DNA of 64,000 nt from assembly GCF_022569295.1 (NCBI RefSeq), contig NZ_JAKFIA010000002.1:632001-696000 (forward strand), written 5' to 3'. This document shows, one piece after another, positions 18,375-30,500 of the stretch. Below the pieces are notes generated by a model. It saw nothing but the letters and a program-made list of their open reading frames with translations. It was not told the DNA's origin and did not search any database. The stretch is from Pedomonas mirosovicensis (GTDB lineage Bacteria; Pseudomonadota; Alphaproteobacteria; Sphingomonadales; Sphingomonadaceae). Each line of letters opens with the position of its first letter. Positions within the stretch are counted from its first letter, which is position 1. The position numbers and the translations under genes are program-made.

Positions 18375-19185
18375 TTTGCATATCGTACCGGGGGATGTCT
18401 GGCTGGTGGGCGCAGGGCCGGGCGATCCGGAGTTGCTGACGCTGAAAGCCATCCGGCTGATCGAAGCGGCGGACGTGGTGTTTCACGACGCGCTGGTGAG
18501 TGCGGAAATTCTCGCGTTGGTGCCGAAGCATGTGCGAGTTCGCTCCGTCGGCAAGCGCAGCGGGCGGCATTCCCGCGAGCAGGGCGACATCAACGACGAT
18601 CTGCTGAGCGCTGCCAGGGCGGGCCTCAGGGTGGTGCGGTTGAAAGGGGGCGACCCTTCCATCTTTGGCCGTTCGGCAGAGGAAATGGCGCACCTCAGGG
18701 CCCATGGCATTTCCGTACATGTGGTCCCCGGCATCACGGCGGCCTCGGCCGCTGCCGCCTCGGCGGGGGTATCGCTCACCTTGCGCGGCGCGGCACGGCG
18801 GCTCCAGTTCATCACCGCCCATGCGAAGGCGGGCGAGGCGCTCGATCTGGACTGGGCGGCGCTGGCCGACCCGCGCTCGACGCTCGCCATCTACATGGGT
18901 CGGGCCGCCGCGCCGGAGGTCGCCCGCAATCTGCTGTCCGCAGGACTGCCGCCCGCAACGCCGGCATTGATCGTAGAGAACGCCAGCCTGGCTTCTGAGC
19001 GGCGCTTTTCCACCCGGCTCGACCTCCTGGCGCTGGCGGTCAAAACGGCGGTGGGCGACGGGCCGACGCTGCTGCTGATTGGTGCTGCTTTGAAGAGCGC
19101 CGCGACACCAGGCTGTATGCCTGGTTTGATGGCCGGTGCTGTGCCGTCATCGTCGGGTAATGAAGATGTAATCGGGACGCAATGA
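18364..19185 (+). CDS. cobA: Uroporphyrinogen-III C-methyltransferase (siroheme synthesis)
   Basis: This 273-residue SAM-dependent enzyme converts uroporphyrinogen III to precorrin-2, the precursor of the siroheme needed by NirB. Signature motifs are VWLVGAGPGDPELLTLKA at the N-terminus, VRLKGGDPSIFGR, and VVPGITAASAAAASAGVSLT. AAGGAGG precedes the ATG, which lies inside the nasA 3' end (11-bp overlap). It has no CysG-type dehydrogenase/ferrochelatase domain, so later steps need another gene. It is the last clear member of the nitrate operon. Confidence 0.94.
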   Translation: MPSDLHIVPGDVWLVGAGPGDPELLTLKAIRLIEAADVVFHDALVSAEILALVPKHVRVRSVGKRSGRHSREQGDINDDLLSAARAGLRVVRLKGGDPSIFGRSAEEMAHLRAHGISVHVVPGITAASAAAASAGVSLTLRGAARRLQFITAHAKAGEALDLDWAALADPRSTLAIYMGRAAAPEVARNLLSAGLPPATPALIVENASLASERRFSTRLDLLALAVKTAVGDGPTLLLIGAALKSAATPGCMPGLMAGAVPSSSGNEDVIGTQ

Positions 19186-19239
19186 GGCATTGATACATCC
19201 CTGCTGGTTGTTTGCGATTGTAACCTGACAGGGGGTTAA

Positions 19240-21760
19240 GTGCGTACTTTTAAGCGTGCTTTTATGGCGGCCGCGTTGCCTGCCATGTGTCTGTTCGCGT
19301 CGTCGGCCTATGCTGAAAATGCGGTGGTGCCCGAAGATGCGGCATCGGCTGAAGACTTTGCAGCTGATAATTCTGCAAGCGGGGGGTCTGACATTATTGT
19401 CACTGGTACTGCCCGCGCGCAGCGCCGCTTCGATGCATCCTATTCCATCAACCTTTTGACCAACGAAGAGATCGACAAGATCGCGCCGGTTAACATGGCT
19501 GATCTTATCGGTCAGCTGCCAGGCTTCCAGACCGAATCCACCGGCGGCGAGGTGCAGAACATCTACCGCATTCGTGGCCTGCCCAGCGACGGCGGTTTCG
19601 TGAACTTTCAGCAAGACGGCTTGCCGCTGTTTCATGAAAACGACGGCTATTTCTTCCGCGGTGACTCTCTGGCCCGCTACGATCTGATGGTCGACCGCAT
19701 GGAAGTTCTGCGCGGCGGCCCAGCGTCGGTCTATGCCAGCTATGCCGGCGCAATTGTCAACAACATCACCGTGACCGGCAGCGACACCCCCGCGCGGTAA
19801 GGCGCAGATTACCCTGGGCGACTCCGGCCTCTATCGTCTGGACGCCTATCAGGCCGGTCCGCTGGGACGGGATACCTACTACGCCATCGGCGGTTTTCTC
19901 CGTTACAACGAGGGCCTGCGCGATAACGGCTTCCCGACCGACAAGGGCGGCCAGATCCGCGCTAATATCAAGCACGATCTGGACCACGGCTTCGTGAAGG
20001 TCACGGCGAACTACGTCAACGACCACAACGTCTTCTATCTGCCGATCCCGATCGCCGACCCACGTGACCCATCTGTATCGTTGGACCAGTATATCGACTA
20101 CTTCGATGGCACCATGAACACGCCGGCCCTGCGCCATGTAACCATCAAGTATCTGGATGGCGCTGGCACCATGCAAACCAAGGAAAGCGATCTGGCCAAC
20201 GGTCGTCACACCAAGGCATGGAACATCGGGCTCCAGTATGAGAACGACTTCAGCGGCTGGCTGGTATCGGCCAAGACCGGCCTGACCAAGGGGCGGGTTC
20301 ACTTCAACGCGCTCTATTCGACCGCCAACCCGTCTGACGCTGACGCCTATGCCAACGGCTTCCTGGGCAAGGCGCAGGCCGCCTTCGGGCCGGATGTCAC
20401 CCGCCTCGGCTATGCCATTGCCGGCACCAATGGCGCGACGCTCTATGACCCTTACGATGACTCCGGTCTGGTCATGCCCGGTCAGTATCGGGACATCTCC
20501 ACGAAATTTTACTCGGCGCAGGGCGACCTTAGCATCACCCGCAAGTTCGAAACCGGGCTCGGCAGCCATGATGTTCGGGTCGGCTTCTATGCCTCGGCCT
20601 ATGGCGGGACCATGGACGCCGCCTATCAGGACTATCTGATCCAGGTGAAAGGCCAGCCGGAGCTGCTAGACCTCATTGCCTATGACAGCGCGGGCGCAAT
20701 CAAGGGCTCCGTGACTGACAACGGCGTGCTCTACTACGCCAGCACCCTGAAGAAGGGCGATGCGGATGGAACCGTCGTTGCATTCTACGGCAATGACACT
20801 TGGCAGTTGACGCGGAACTTGCGCGTCGATGCCGGCGTCCGCCACGAATCCTACGACTTCAAGGGCTGGGGCGAGCTGACCTCACAGCAGAACCAAGGCG
20901 ATCCGGACACCTTGGCCGATGATACCAGTCGTGGTTACACCGGCACACTGGTGCACCATGACCTATCGTACGAGGCAACCAACTGGACGGCGGGTGTCAA
21001 TTACGACATCAGTCCGTACTTCGGCGTCTATGGGCGCATGTCGCATCTGGAATCGGTGCCATCGGTGCAGCAGGTCTCGAGCGTTGACCCGAGCACCGTC
21101 GTGACCAAGGCGAACCAGAACGAGATCGGCTTCAAGTTCGCCAAGGGTGGCAGCTACCTCTACGTCACCGGCTTCTTCACCAAATTCAAGCCGATGGACC
21201 AGAGCTTCACTGCCTACAACCCGGCGACCGGCCGCAACGACGAGCGCGTGCCGTTCGTGGGCGAGGCGACGGTCAAAGGCGTGGAGTTCGACGGCCTGTG
21301 GCGCGTGACGCCGTGGTTCTCGCTGACCGGCGCGCTCACCATCAGTGATCCCAAGTACCACAACTTCCAGAATACGGATGGCGCCGACCCGTCGCTGGTC
21401 GAAGGCAACCAGATCGTGCGCCAGCCTAAGGTCTACGGCAACATCCGCCCGAGCTTCAACTTCGCTGCGGGCGAGGCTGATGTGGAAGTCTACGGCCGCT
21501 ACAACTACATGGGCCGCCGCTATGTGGATCTCTACAACAATACAGCGCTTCCCGCCTACAGCACCTTCGGTGCGGGCGTGACTGTGAAGTATGAGGGCTG
21601 GCAGGTCCAGTTGGTGGGCGACAACCTTACCAACGCGCACGGCCTGACCGAGGGCAACAGCCGAACCGACAACCTGGCCGGCCAAGGTAGTGTCGAGGCG
21701 ATCTACGGCCGCCCGATCTATGGCCGCAATTTCCGGCTGGTGATCGGAACGTCCTGGTAA
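19240..21760 (+). pseudogene. TonB-dependent receptor interrupted by a +1 frameshift
   Basis: The reading starts at GTG 19240 with AGGGGG upstream, and a signal peptide ending SSAYAEN. The TonB box (DIIVTGTARAQ) and plug (NMADLIGQLPGFQT; IYRIRGLPSDGG; MEVLRGGPASVYASYAGAIV) are intact. After GSDTP the frame reaches TAA at 19798. From 19799 the barrel continues without break in another frame (KAQITLGDSGLYRLD...) to 21760, ending FRLVIGTSW. Removing one C from the CCCCC run at 19787-19791 restores DTPRGKAQ and a receptor of about 839 residues. The nearby S1/P1 nuclease gene suggests a nucleotide or phosphate role. It is either inactivated, phase-variable or a consensus error. Confidence 0.85.
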
Positions 21761-21780
21761 GCGCGCCGCGAAAGAGGAAG

Positions 21781-21815
21781 CGGGGAGGAGGCAGCCACGT
21801 GCCGTCTCCTCCCCG
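21781..21815 (+). terminator. Hairpin between the TonB receptor and the nuclease gene
   Basis: A 9-bp perfect stem (CGGGGAGGA at 21781-21789 with 21807-21815) extends inward with GGCA/TGCC. Only a weak T-rich stretch follows, so it may attenuate rather than fully stop transcription into the next gene. Confidence 0.5.
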
Positions 21816-21852
21816 GCTCCGCGCCTTTCCCCTCATGAATAGGAAGCGTCTG

Positions 21853-22857
21853 ATGCGTCACCTCATGCTAAAACTGTCGCTGGCCCTCTGCGTGGCCGGT
21901 AGCCTTCCGGCCGCGCCTGCCATGGCCTGGGGCGTGCTCGCCCACAAGGTGGTGGACCGTGCCGCCATTGCCGCCCTGCCTGCCGATGGGCCGGTATTCC
22001 TGCAGAAGTATGCCGACTATGTGAGCAAGAGTTCATCCATGCCCGACACTTGGCGTTCGGCAACCGAGCCCTTCTCCAAAATTCAGGAAGACCCGAACCA
22101 CGGCTGGTTCCGCGAGCAGTTCGCCTTCATGAAAAATCTGCCGCGCTCGCGCTACGAGTTCGTGCTGGCGCTGCACGACGCTCACCTTAAGCAGATGAAA
22201 ACCGACCCGGCGCATGCCGCTCGCACCAACGTGCGCTGGACCGGAACTCTGCCCTACGCGGCGATGGAGAGCTACGGCCGCCTGGTCGCCAACATGCGCT
22301 CGCTGCGCCGAGCAATGGCACGCGGCGAGGATGTCTCCCTCTGGGAGCAGAACTGCGCCTATGAGGTGGCGGTGCTGGGGCATTACATCGGTGATGGCTC
22401 CCAGCCCCTGCACGTCTCCGAAAACAGCGACGGCTGGCGTGGGGACAATTCGAGGGGCTACACCACCGACCGCACCATTCACGGTCGGTTCGAGGGCCGT
22501 TTTGTGGAAATGATCAACCTGACTGCGGCTGATGTTGAGGGGCGTATTCCGGCGGTTGCGCGCCAGTCCGGCGACGTGTTCGACCACGTGCTGGCGTTCC
22601 TCGATGAGTCCTACACCCACATGGAGGACGTCTACCGGCTGGAAAAGGAGGGGGCGCTGGAAGACCCCGGCAACAAGGGCGCGCGCGAGCTGGTCTATGC
22701 CCGCGTTGCCACCGGCGCGGCCATGCTGCGGGATATGCTGACCCGCGCCTGGGCCGAAAGCGCGAACCTGCAGCCGAAAGCTGAGGACAATCCGCTCGAT
22801 TTCAACAGCCCGGCCTTCAACCCGGCGACCGGTTCGGCCCCGGCTGCGCGGTCCTGA
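21853..22857 (+). CDS. Secreted S1/P1-type zinc nuclease (phospholipase C fold)
   Basis: This 334-residue exported enzyme would hydrolyse single-stranded nucleic acids or nucleotides. The signal peptide ends AMA, leaving a mature N-terminus WGVLAHK. In this family the free N-terminal Trp and the following His bind zinc. The zinc motif HYIGDGSQPLHV matches the family HxxGDxxQPLH. ATG 21853 has AGGAAG 7 nt upstream and is preferred over earlier in-frame codons. It lies downstream of a receptor on the same strand, suggesting extracellular nucleic acid use. Only the most diagnostic ligands were checked by eye. Confidence 0.87.
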   Translation: MRHLMLKLSLALCVAGSLPAAPAMAWGVLAHKVVDRAAIAALPADGPVFLQKYADYVSKSSSMPDTWRSATEPFSKIQEDPNHGWFREQFAFMKNLPRSRYEFVLALHDAHLKQMKTDPAHAARTNVRWTGTLPYAAMESYGRLVANMRSLRRAMARGEDVSLWEQNCAYEVAVLGHYIGDGSQPLHVSENSDGWRGDNSRGYTTDRTIHGRFEGRFVEMINLTAADVEGRIPAVARQSGDVFDHVLAFLDESYTHMEDVYRLEKEGALEDPGNKGARELVYARVATGAAMLRDMLTRAWAESANLQPKAEDNPLDFNSPAFNPATGSAPAARS

Positions 22858-22908
22858 TCCGCACGGCGGGGCGTGAGCTTATACCCCCGTCTGTGCTCTC
22901 GGGAATTG

Positions 22909-22935
22909 AAAAGGCTGCCCTCGGGCAGCCTTTTT
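22909..22935 (+). terminator. Rho-independent terminator after the nuclease gene
   Basis: AAAAGGCTGCC pairs with GGCAGCCTTTT around a CTCG loop (22920-22923), ending in TTTTT. Confidence 0.95.
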
Positions 22936-23113
22936 GCGTTCCAGGCAATATGCACTGCTGATCAGGAGCGGAAAGGAAAGGCAATCCCAAAGCTGCAAGC
23001 GCCTGACCAGTATGCTGGAAGGGACGATACAACAGGGGGCTGGTTTGTTCGGCATTTGTTAATGTTAGATGTTGCCTAGTGGAATCCGACTACTATGTTT
23101 CGGTCAGCAAACA

Positions 23114-23988
23114 ATGCAGAGTAAACCGGATTTTCACCATAGCTTGTTTAGCGAAATCCCTGAAAATGTTGGTCCCCGTCTAGCGACGCTCCGCGGAGGA
23201 GTAGCGCACGTTGTACGGCCTCCCGGATCGCAGAGTATCGCCGAGGCCGAGCATAATTTCATCAGTATCATGCTGGCTCCGACACAGGGGTTGAGAAGCG
23301 CTATTGGCGGCGACAGGCTTCACGAATACGACGCTGAAGTTGGCACGATCGTCATTACGCCAGCTGGCATGGATGCACACGTAGTATGGCAGCACACCAG
23401 GGAGAATGCGACCATTGTCCTGCCGGCATCCGTATTGCAGGAGTTAGCAGAACAGGAGCGGAATGGGGGCAGGAGTGAATTGCAGCTGGTTCCATTCGGA
23501 ACTGTCGATCCGTGGGCATTGCATATCGCAGAATTGATGAAAGCTGAATTATCCAGGAAAGAAGGCGCGAACGAGCTTTTTGTTGAATCGCTTGTGACGA
23601 TCCTGGGCGTTCATCTACTGCGGCGCTATGGAGGCATAGGAGCAAGCTTAACGCGGACCAGTGGCGGGCTTTCTTCCCGCCAAGCCCAAAGGGTACGGCA
23701 GTATATGGAGACCCATGTCAGCCGCAAAATATCGATTGCCGATCTGGCCTCGGTGGCAGGGCTCTCCCGGCATTATTTCATCCAGTCATTCGCCAAGACG
23801 TTTGGAAAATCTCCTCATCAATATCTTATCGATCTACGTCTTGATTTTGCCGAGAAGCTGCTGGTTCGGGGGACCTGGCCATTGCGAACGTGGCCCACTT
23901 ATGCGGCTTCTCAAGCCAGAGTCATCTGACAACGACGATGCGGATGCACCGAAATATCACCCCCATGCAAGTGCGGCTTCGCGGGTAA
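23114..23988 (+). pseudogene. AraC-family transcription regulator with a -1 frameshift in the second helix-turn-helix
   Basis: The N-terminal effector-like region is followed by the first helix-turn-helix (KISIADLASVAGLSRHYFIQSFAKTFGKSP). The reading is then lost at the GGGGG run 23868-23872, so the frame as read ends TWPLRTWPTYAASQARVI at 23929. Adding one G gives VRGDLAIANVAHLCGFSSQSHL and a normal second helix ending VRLRG with TAA at 23986. The start is uncertain: ATG 23114 is preferred, ATG 23069 is possible, and neither has a good ribosome site. As read, the DNA-binding domain is broken. The regulated target is unknown; the autotransporter is the next gene. Confidence 0.85.
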
Positions 23989-24566
23989 TTGATTCTTTTA
24001 TACTTGAAGATGCTATGATTGCGGCTAGCATTGATTGGCATTTTGCGTGTGTGGTTTGGCCATGTTGCTGATCTAGGCCTCTGTAATATAGAAAAAATTT
24101 ATTGCTCTTGGCATTATTTACTAATTTTAAACCATGATCCCCATTTTTTCTAAAAAAGAAACGGTATTTTTTGAAATACAAGGCATGGGAAATCATGTTT
24201 CTCTTTATAGCTGGCATTGTCCTGGGGCAGCTTTGCGGGTTCTGTATTGAATCTCCAAAGGCAGGCAATGCTAGGCCAGGCAGGAATGGCAGCAGTGGAT
24301 TAACGGCTGCCATATCTTAGGGGGTCAAGTATGAGGTGGCTGTCTATTTCGGATGTCGAAACGGGTTTCCGGAAGGCTGTTACTTGCAGGCTGGTATCTT
24401 TCCGATCCGGTGCCACTGAGCTTTAGTGCTGGATGAGGCACCCTTAGGCGCTCGAGCGCCTTCACGAACAAAAATCAATGAACTCTACTCCGATACGGCG
24501 CATCGGGGAGCGATGCTGCACGCCTGAGAAAATTCGGCAGTAGAGTCTAAGAAAATATGAGGGCAC
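23989..24566. other. Gene-free region upstream of the autotransporter
   Basis: These 578 bp are AT-rich from about 24060 to 24200. No convincing open frame, terminator or RNA gene was seen. The one clear element is the 16-bp palindrome at 24446-24461. The promoter of the giant adhesin gene must lie here, but its hexamers could not be assigned with confidence. Confidence 0.6.
24446..24461. promoter_or_regulatory. Perfect 16-bp palindrome AGGCGCTCGAGCGCCT
   Basis: The element is fully self-complementary with a central CTCGAG and lies about 105 bp before the autotransporter start. It could be a repressor operator or a short hairpin; no cognate regulator is identified. Confidence 0.35.
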
Positions 24567-27500
24567 ATGCGCCACATTTCCATGACCGACTTAACCCTGC
24601 GCGCAAAACAATCCGATGCATTGGCAGATGACCAGCAAAATGCGGGGTGGGGGTCATGTATCATGCGCGGCGGACGCATGACCAAGTGGAAGGGCAGGGT
24701 CGCCAGCTATGCCCCGCATGTGGCCGAGCTGATCCTGTGCTTTGCGCGTGTAGGCGCTGCCGGCCTCGTTCCCCTGGCCCTTGCGGCCAATCCAGCTGCG
24801 GCGGCGGATCGCTATTGGGACGCCTTGGGCGATGGCAGCCTGACTCTGGGGGGCACCGGCGCCTGGAACCTGACGGCTCGCTCCTGGAGCACGACGACCA
24901 ACGGCGCTGCCGGTCCCTTCGAGCTTTGGAACAACAGCGCGTTTGACAATGCCATCTTCGCGGGCACCGCTGGGACGGTGACCTTGGCTGAGGCGATCAA
25001 CGCCGGGAACCTGACCTTCGACGTTTCTGGCTATACGCTCACCGGGAGCACGCTGACGCTTGGCGGTGCGACGCCCACCATCACCGTCAATAGTGGCACG
25101 GCGACGATCAATTCCGTAATCGCCGGCACGGCAGGGCTGACAAAAGCGGGGGCTGGCGGACTGACGCTGGGCGGGGCGAACAGCTTTACCGGCAATCTCA
25201 TAATCGACGCCGGTACGCTGACACTCAATGGCACGAGCAGTTTTACTGGCGATATTTACGTTAACAGCACCGCCAGAAGCGGTTTGTCCATTAACAGCGA
25301 CGCCGCGCTCGGTGTCGCCAGCAATCGCATCTTTACCAAGGCGGGCAGTTGGCTGAGCATCAACACGGCCCTGAGCGCCGACCGGGTAATCACGCTTGGC
25401 AGCGGCGGTCAGACAGTCGTTGATGGCGTGGGTGCGGCCTCTGCCCGCTATACGGGCTCCGGCGATATTACCTTCTACAGAACCGGGCCTACCAACGACG
25501 CCAATGATTACACCGGGCAGACGACCCTCAGCTTCGACAACAATGTATTATTTTCCTCGGTTGGAAACCTCGGCGAGGCGAGTGCTCTGGGCGCTCCAAC
25601 CGACCCCTCGATGGGAACCATCATCGTCGCGCCAAGGGGCGGCTACACCAGGACCGTGTCCTATACCGGCGACGGGGACGATTCCAACCGCAACTGGTCC
25701 ATGTCGTCGAGCGGCGCCAATCTGGCATTTTCGAACGGCGGCACCGGGACTCTGACACTGCGGGAAGGCATCGCGCTCACGGGTCCTGGCAGCACGGGTG
25801 TTAACTTCGTGGCCACATCGGCCGATATGGAACTCCTGGGCGAAATCAGCGGAAGTATGGGTACGGTCTCCTTTAGTGGCGGCGCTGGACGCACCATCAC
25901 GCTTGGGGATGCCAACAGCTTCAACGTCCCGGTTTGGATCAGTACCGCCACCGTCAAGGCAGGCACCCTGGCCGATGGAGGGGCGGTCAGCTCGCTCGGC
26001 GTTGGGACGAAGATTACTCTGAACTATAGCGGCGTTCTGAGCTATACGGGCAGCGGCGCCACCAGCAACCGGGCCTGGACGGCCTCGTGGGGCGGCGGCA
26101 CGATTAGCAACGACGGCAGCGGAGCCTTGTCGCTGAGCGGTGACGCGGTGTTCGCTAACGCGGCCACCTTGACGTTCGGTGGCACCTACACCGGCGCGGA
26201 CAACAGCTTCTCGGGCGTCATCTCCGGCGCCGGCAACCTCGCCAGCACCGGCAGCAGCACCTGGGTGCTCAGCGGGGCCAATACCCGCACCGGCGCCATC
26301 ACCGTTGACGGCGGCACGCTGCGTGCTGGCCATGCGTCGGCCTTTGGGACGACCACCGGCATTACGATCAACGCCGGCATGCTGGACCTAAATGGTTACG
26401 ACCTGTCGACGACGAACCTGGCCGGCTCAGGAGGCACCCTGGCGCTGGGCAGCGCCGGCTTCACCCTGACACTGGACACGGGCATCAACCGCACCTTCAA
26501 CGGCACCATCACCGGCACCAGCACTGGCAGCTTCACCAAGCTGGGCGGCGGCACCTTAACCCTGACCGGCGCCAACACTTATGGCGGCGCCACCACCATC
26601 GGCGGCGGCACGCTGGCGCTGGATTTTGCGGGCGCCAATGCGCCGGCCGACAACATCCTCTCCGCTTCGTCCGTGGTCAGCATGGGCGGCAGCACCCTCG
26701 CCGTTACGGGCAAGGGAGGGATAGCCAACACCCAATCCCTGGGCGGCCTTACGATCACGGACGGTAACAATACGGTCAGTGCGACCTCCGGTGCAGCAGG
26801 CAGCCTGACCCTTAATTTGGGTGCCATCACCCATAGCGGCGGTCTTGTGAATTTCGTCCTGCCAGAGGCTGGCGCCATTACCACCACCAGCGCGGCGCTC
26901 GGCGGCTGGGCGACGGTCAACGGCTCGGACTATGCCAAGGTGCTGGTGGATGAGGGTGGGAAGATCGTCGCTTTCACGGATACCGACTACACGGATATGG
27001 ACGATGCCTCCCAGTGGCAGGAAAGCCAGTACATCACCGATGTGGATGGCTTCTTCAGCGAGGTAGGCGCCTCGGTGCAGCTGGCCGGCCTACGCTATAC
27101 GCAGGCAACTGCCGGGGACGTGACTATCGCTGCCGGCCAGACCCTTGGGATTGACGGCACCATCATTGTAGCGCCTACGGTCGAAAGCAACGGGCCGAGC
27201 ATTACGGGCGGCTCGATCACCGGCACACGGGGCGGTGGGCAGCTCGGCATTCAGCAGAACAGCACGGGCAATTTCATCATCGGCTCGCAGATTGTCGACA
27301 ATACCGGCGTCATCGGCTTTACCAAGGCGGGCGACGGGCTGGTGACGCTGGCCAACGCGGACAACAGCTACACCGGTGCGACCGTGATCAGCGCGGGCAC
27401 CCTGGCCGTCGCCAGCATCAAGGATGGCGGCATTAACAGTGCGATCGGCGCTTCGTCAGCGGATCCGGGCAAACTGGTAATCCAGGGCGCAACGCTGCAA

Positions 27501-30500
27501 TACACCGGGGGTGACACCACCAGCGACCGCGGTTTCACCATTGCCCGTTCCGGCGCTATCGTCGACAACACCATTGCGGTGACCGAGGCTGACACCAACC
27601 TAACCTTTGAAGGCGAAGTGGTGAGCCCCGACGGCGCCAGCCTCGTCAAGGCCGGCCCGGGTACGCTGACCCTGGCCAACGGCAACAGCAGTTATACTGG
27701 AGTGACCACTGTCAGTGGCGGTACACTGGCCGTATCCACGCTGGCTGACGGCGGGGTCAACAGTTCGATCGGCGCATCTTCGGCGGCGTCATCGAACCTG
27801 ATGCTCGTGAATGGCGGCGAGCTGGAGTATACCGGTGGCACGATCATTAGCAACCGCGGCTTCACGACTGGCTACGGTGGCGGCGCGATCGACGTCGCCA
27901 ATGGCAGCACGGAACTGACGCTGAGCGGCGTGGTAGCGGGCAATTTCCTGACCAAAAACGGCGCAGGCACCCTGGTGCTGTCGGGTGCCAACACCTATAC
28001 AGGCGGGACAATCGTCAATGCTGGTACGCTGCGCGCTGGCTCGCCCCAGGCGTTCGGCAACGGCACCGTCACCGTGAACGCGGGCGGCACGCTGGACCTC
28101 GGTGGCTACAACAGCACGATCCGCGGGCTTGATGGCAGCGGGACGGTTGATCTGGGGGGCCAAACGCTGACGCTGGACGGTAGTAGCCGCAGCTTTACCG
28201 GCAATTTTACCGGCATTAACGGCAACATCACCCTTGCCAGCGGCGGCCAGACCTTCAGCGGCTGCACCAACAGCTATACCGGGATCACCACGATTACCGG
28301 TAGCAGTACGCTGACCGTCGGTTGCCTTCGCAATGGTGACGAGGCGAGCGATATTGGCGCGTCCAGCAACCTTGCATCCAATCTGGTCTTCAACAATGGC
28401 GCGTTGGTTTACACGGGCGACACCGTCACCACGGATCGCGGCTTCAGGTTGCTTGCCAATACCGGCGCGATCGGTGTGCAAAATAGCGATACGATACTGA
28501 CCTTCGGCGGCCAGGTCACTGGGGGTGGTACCTTGAGGAAGGATGCTGCCGGCATCCTGGTGCTGTCCGGCACCAATGACTATACCGGCGGCACGACGAT
28601 CCGCGGCGGCACGTTGCGAGCCGGTTCGACCAGCGCCTTCGGCACGGGCGGAATGACCGTGAACGCCGGTACCACGCTCGACCTCGACAACTTCAGCAAT
28701 TCGGTTGGCGGCCTCACCGGCGCCGGCAATGTCACGCTCGGCTCCGCAATGCTCACCCTCAGTACTGGGGCCGAGCTGATCTTCAGCGGCGCTATCAGCG
28801 GTACGGGCGGGCTAATCAAGAACGGCTCCGGCACACAGATGCAGACGCTCTCTGGCGTCAGCAGCAGCTACGAAGGCAGCACCACGATCAACGGCGGCAT
28901 TCTCGCTGTCAGCAGTCTTGCCAACGGCGGCGAGGCCAGCTCGATCGGTGCCTCGACGGCGGTGGCGAGCAATCTTGTCCTCAACGGCGGTACTCTGCGC
29001 TATACCGGCTCTGGTGGCAGTACTGACCGACTATTCACGCTGGGTGCTGCCGCCGACAGTACGCTCGACGCCTCCGGCGCCGGCGCCATTCACTTCACCA
29101 GCACCGGCACGATGGGCTTTGCGGGCGCGGGCAACCGCACCTTGACGCTTACCGGTTCGAACACGCTTGATAACAGCCTGGCGGTCCTGATTGCCGACAA
29201 TGGCGCGGAGCAAACCGCGCTGACCAAGACAGGTGAAGGCACCTGGGTGCTGACCAATGCGGGCAGCACCTATACGGGCGCGACCACCATCCTTGGCGGC
29301 GTGTTGGCGGTCGACACGCTGAGGAGCGGCGGCGAGGCCAGCTCGATCGGCGCCTCGTCGGGTGATGCAACCAGCCTGGTGATCGGAAATACCGCGACCC
29401 TGCGCTACACCGGCGACGGTGATGTGACCGACCGCCTGTTCACGCTGGCCGAGGGTATCAGCTCCATCGAGTCCTCCGGCACCGGCGCGATCGTCTTTGA
29501 GAACACGGCGGCGGTCACCTACTCCGGCTTGGGGGACCGGACCGTTGCGCTGGGCGGCACCAACACCGGCCTTAATACCCTGGGCGGTACCATCGGCGAC
29601 GGCGCGGGCGGTACAACGACGCTGGCTAAGAACGGCACCGGTACCTGGGTGCTGACCGGCAACAACAGCTTCACTGGTAACACCGTCGTCAACGACGGCA
29701 ACCTGATGATCGGCAACGGCGGTACTACCGGCAACGCCGGCGCTGGCAATGTCATTGTCAATCGTGCGACCTCCACTCTGTCGATCAACCGCAGCGACCA
29801 GTTCGACTTCACCGGCACGTTGAGCGGCCCGGGCATGCTTGCCCAGATCGGCGCCGGCACCACCGTGCTGACCTCCACTGGCAATGCGATCGGCGCAGCA
29901 CGGATCGACGCCGGCACCCTGCAGGTTGACGGCGCGCTGACGACCGCAACGCTCGCCATGAACGGCGCTTCGCGTCTGGCTGTGGTTGGCACGGTGAGTG
30001 CGGCCAGCGGCGCAATGACGGCCGTCACCGGCGACGCTGGCGCCAGCACGATCGAAGTGGCGGGCAGCGGCGTACTCACCGCCAGCGGCGATCTGGGCGC
30101 CGGCAGTGATGCGATCACGCTTGCTGGCACGCTCAATGCCAGCACTGCCGCCCTCAGCTTGGGCGATGGCGACGACATGCTGACGTTGAACGACGGCGGG
30201 GCGCTCCTGGGTGCGGGCGTTGCCGCAGGCGCCGGCACGGATACGCTGGCGGTCAATAATGCGGTTGCACGCACCCTGAGCGGCACGGTTGTGGGGGGCT
30301 TTGAGCGCCTCAACAAGCAGGGCATAGCCACGCTGACCCTGACCGGCGACCACAGCTACACGGCCGGCGCCACCATTACGGCAGGTATCTTGCAATTGGG
30401 CGACGGCACGGCAACGGGCACGCTCCTTGGTGACGTCGTCAACAGCGGCACGCTCGCCTTCAACCGCTCGGATGCCTACACCTTTGGCGGGCTGATCTCG

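Noticed and set aside
12024-18452. A 2,142-codon open frame antisense to the nitrate operon
   Set aside because: It runs opposite to well-supported genes in very GC-rich DNA where stops are rare; its composition (R, H, G, A rich, no domains) is that of a shadow frame.
19994-21760. The receptor barrel as an independent gene starting at ATG 19994
   Set aside because: It lacks a signal peptide and plug; the matching coding continues upstream in the same frame to 19799 and joins the N-terminal part through the frameshift.
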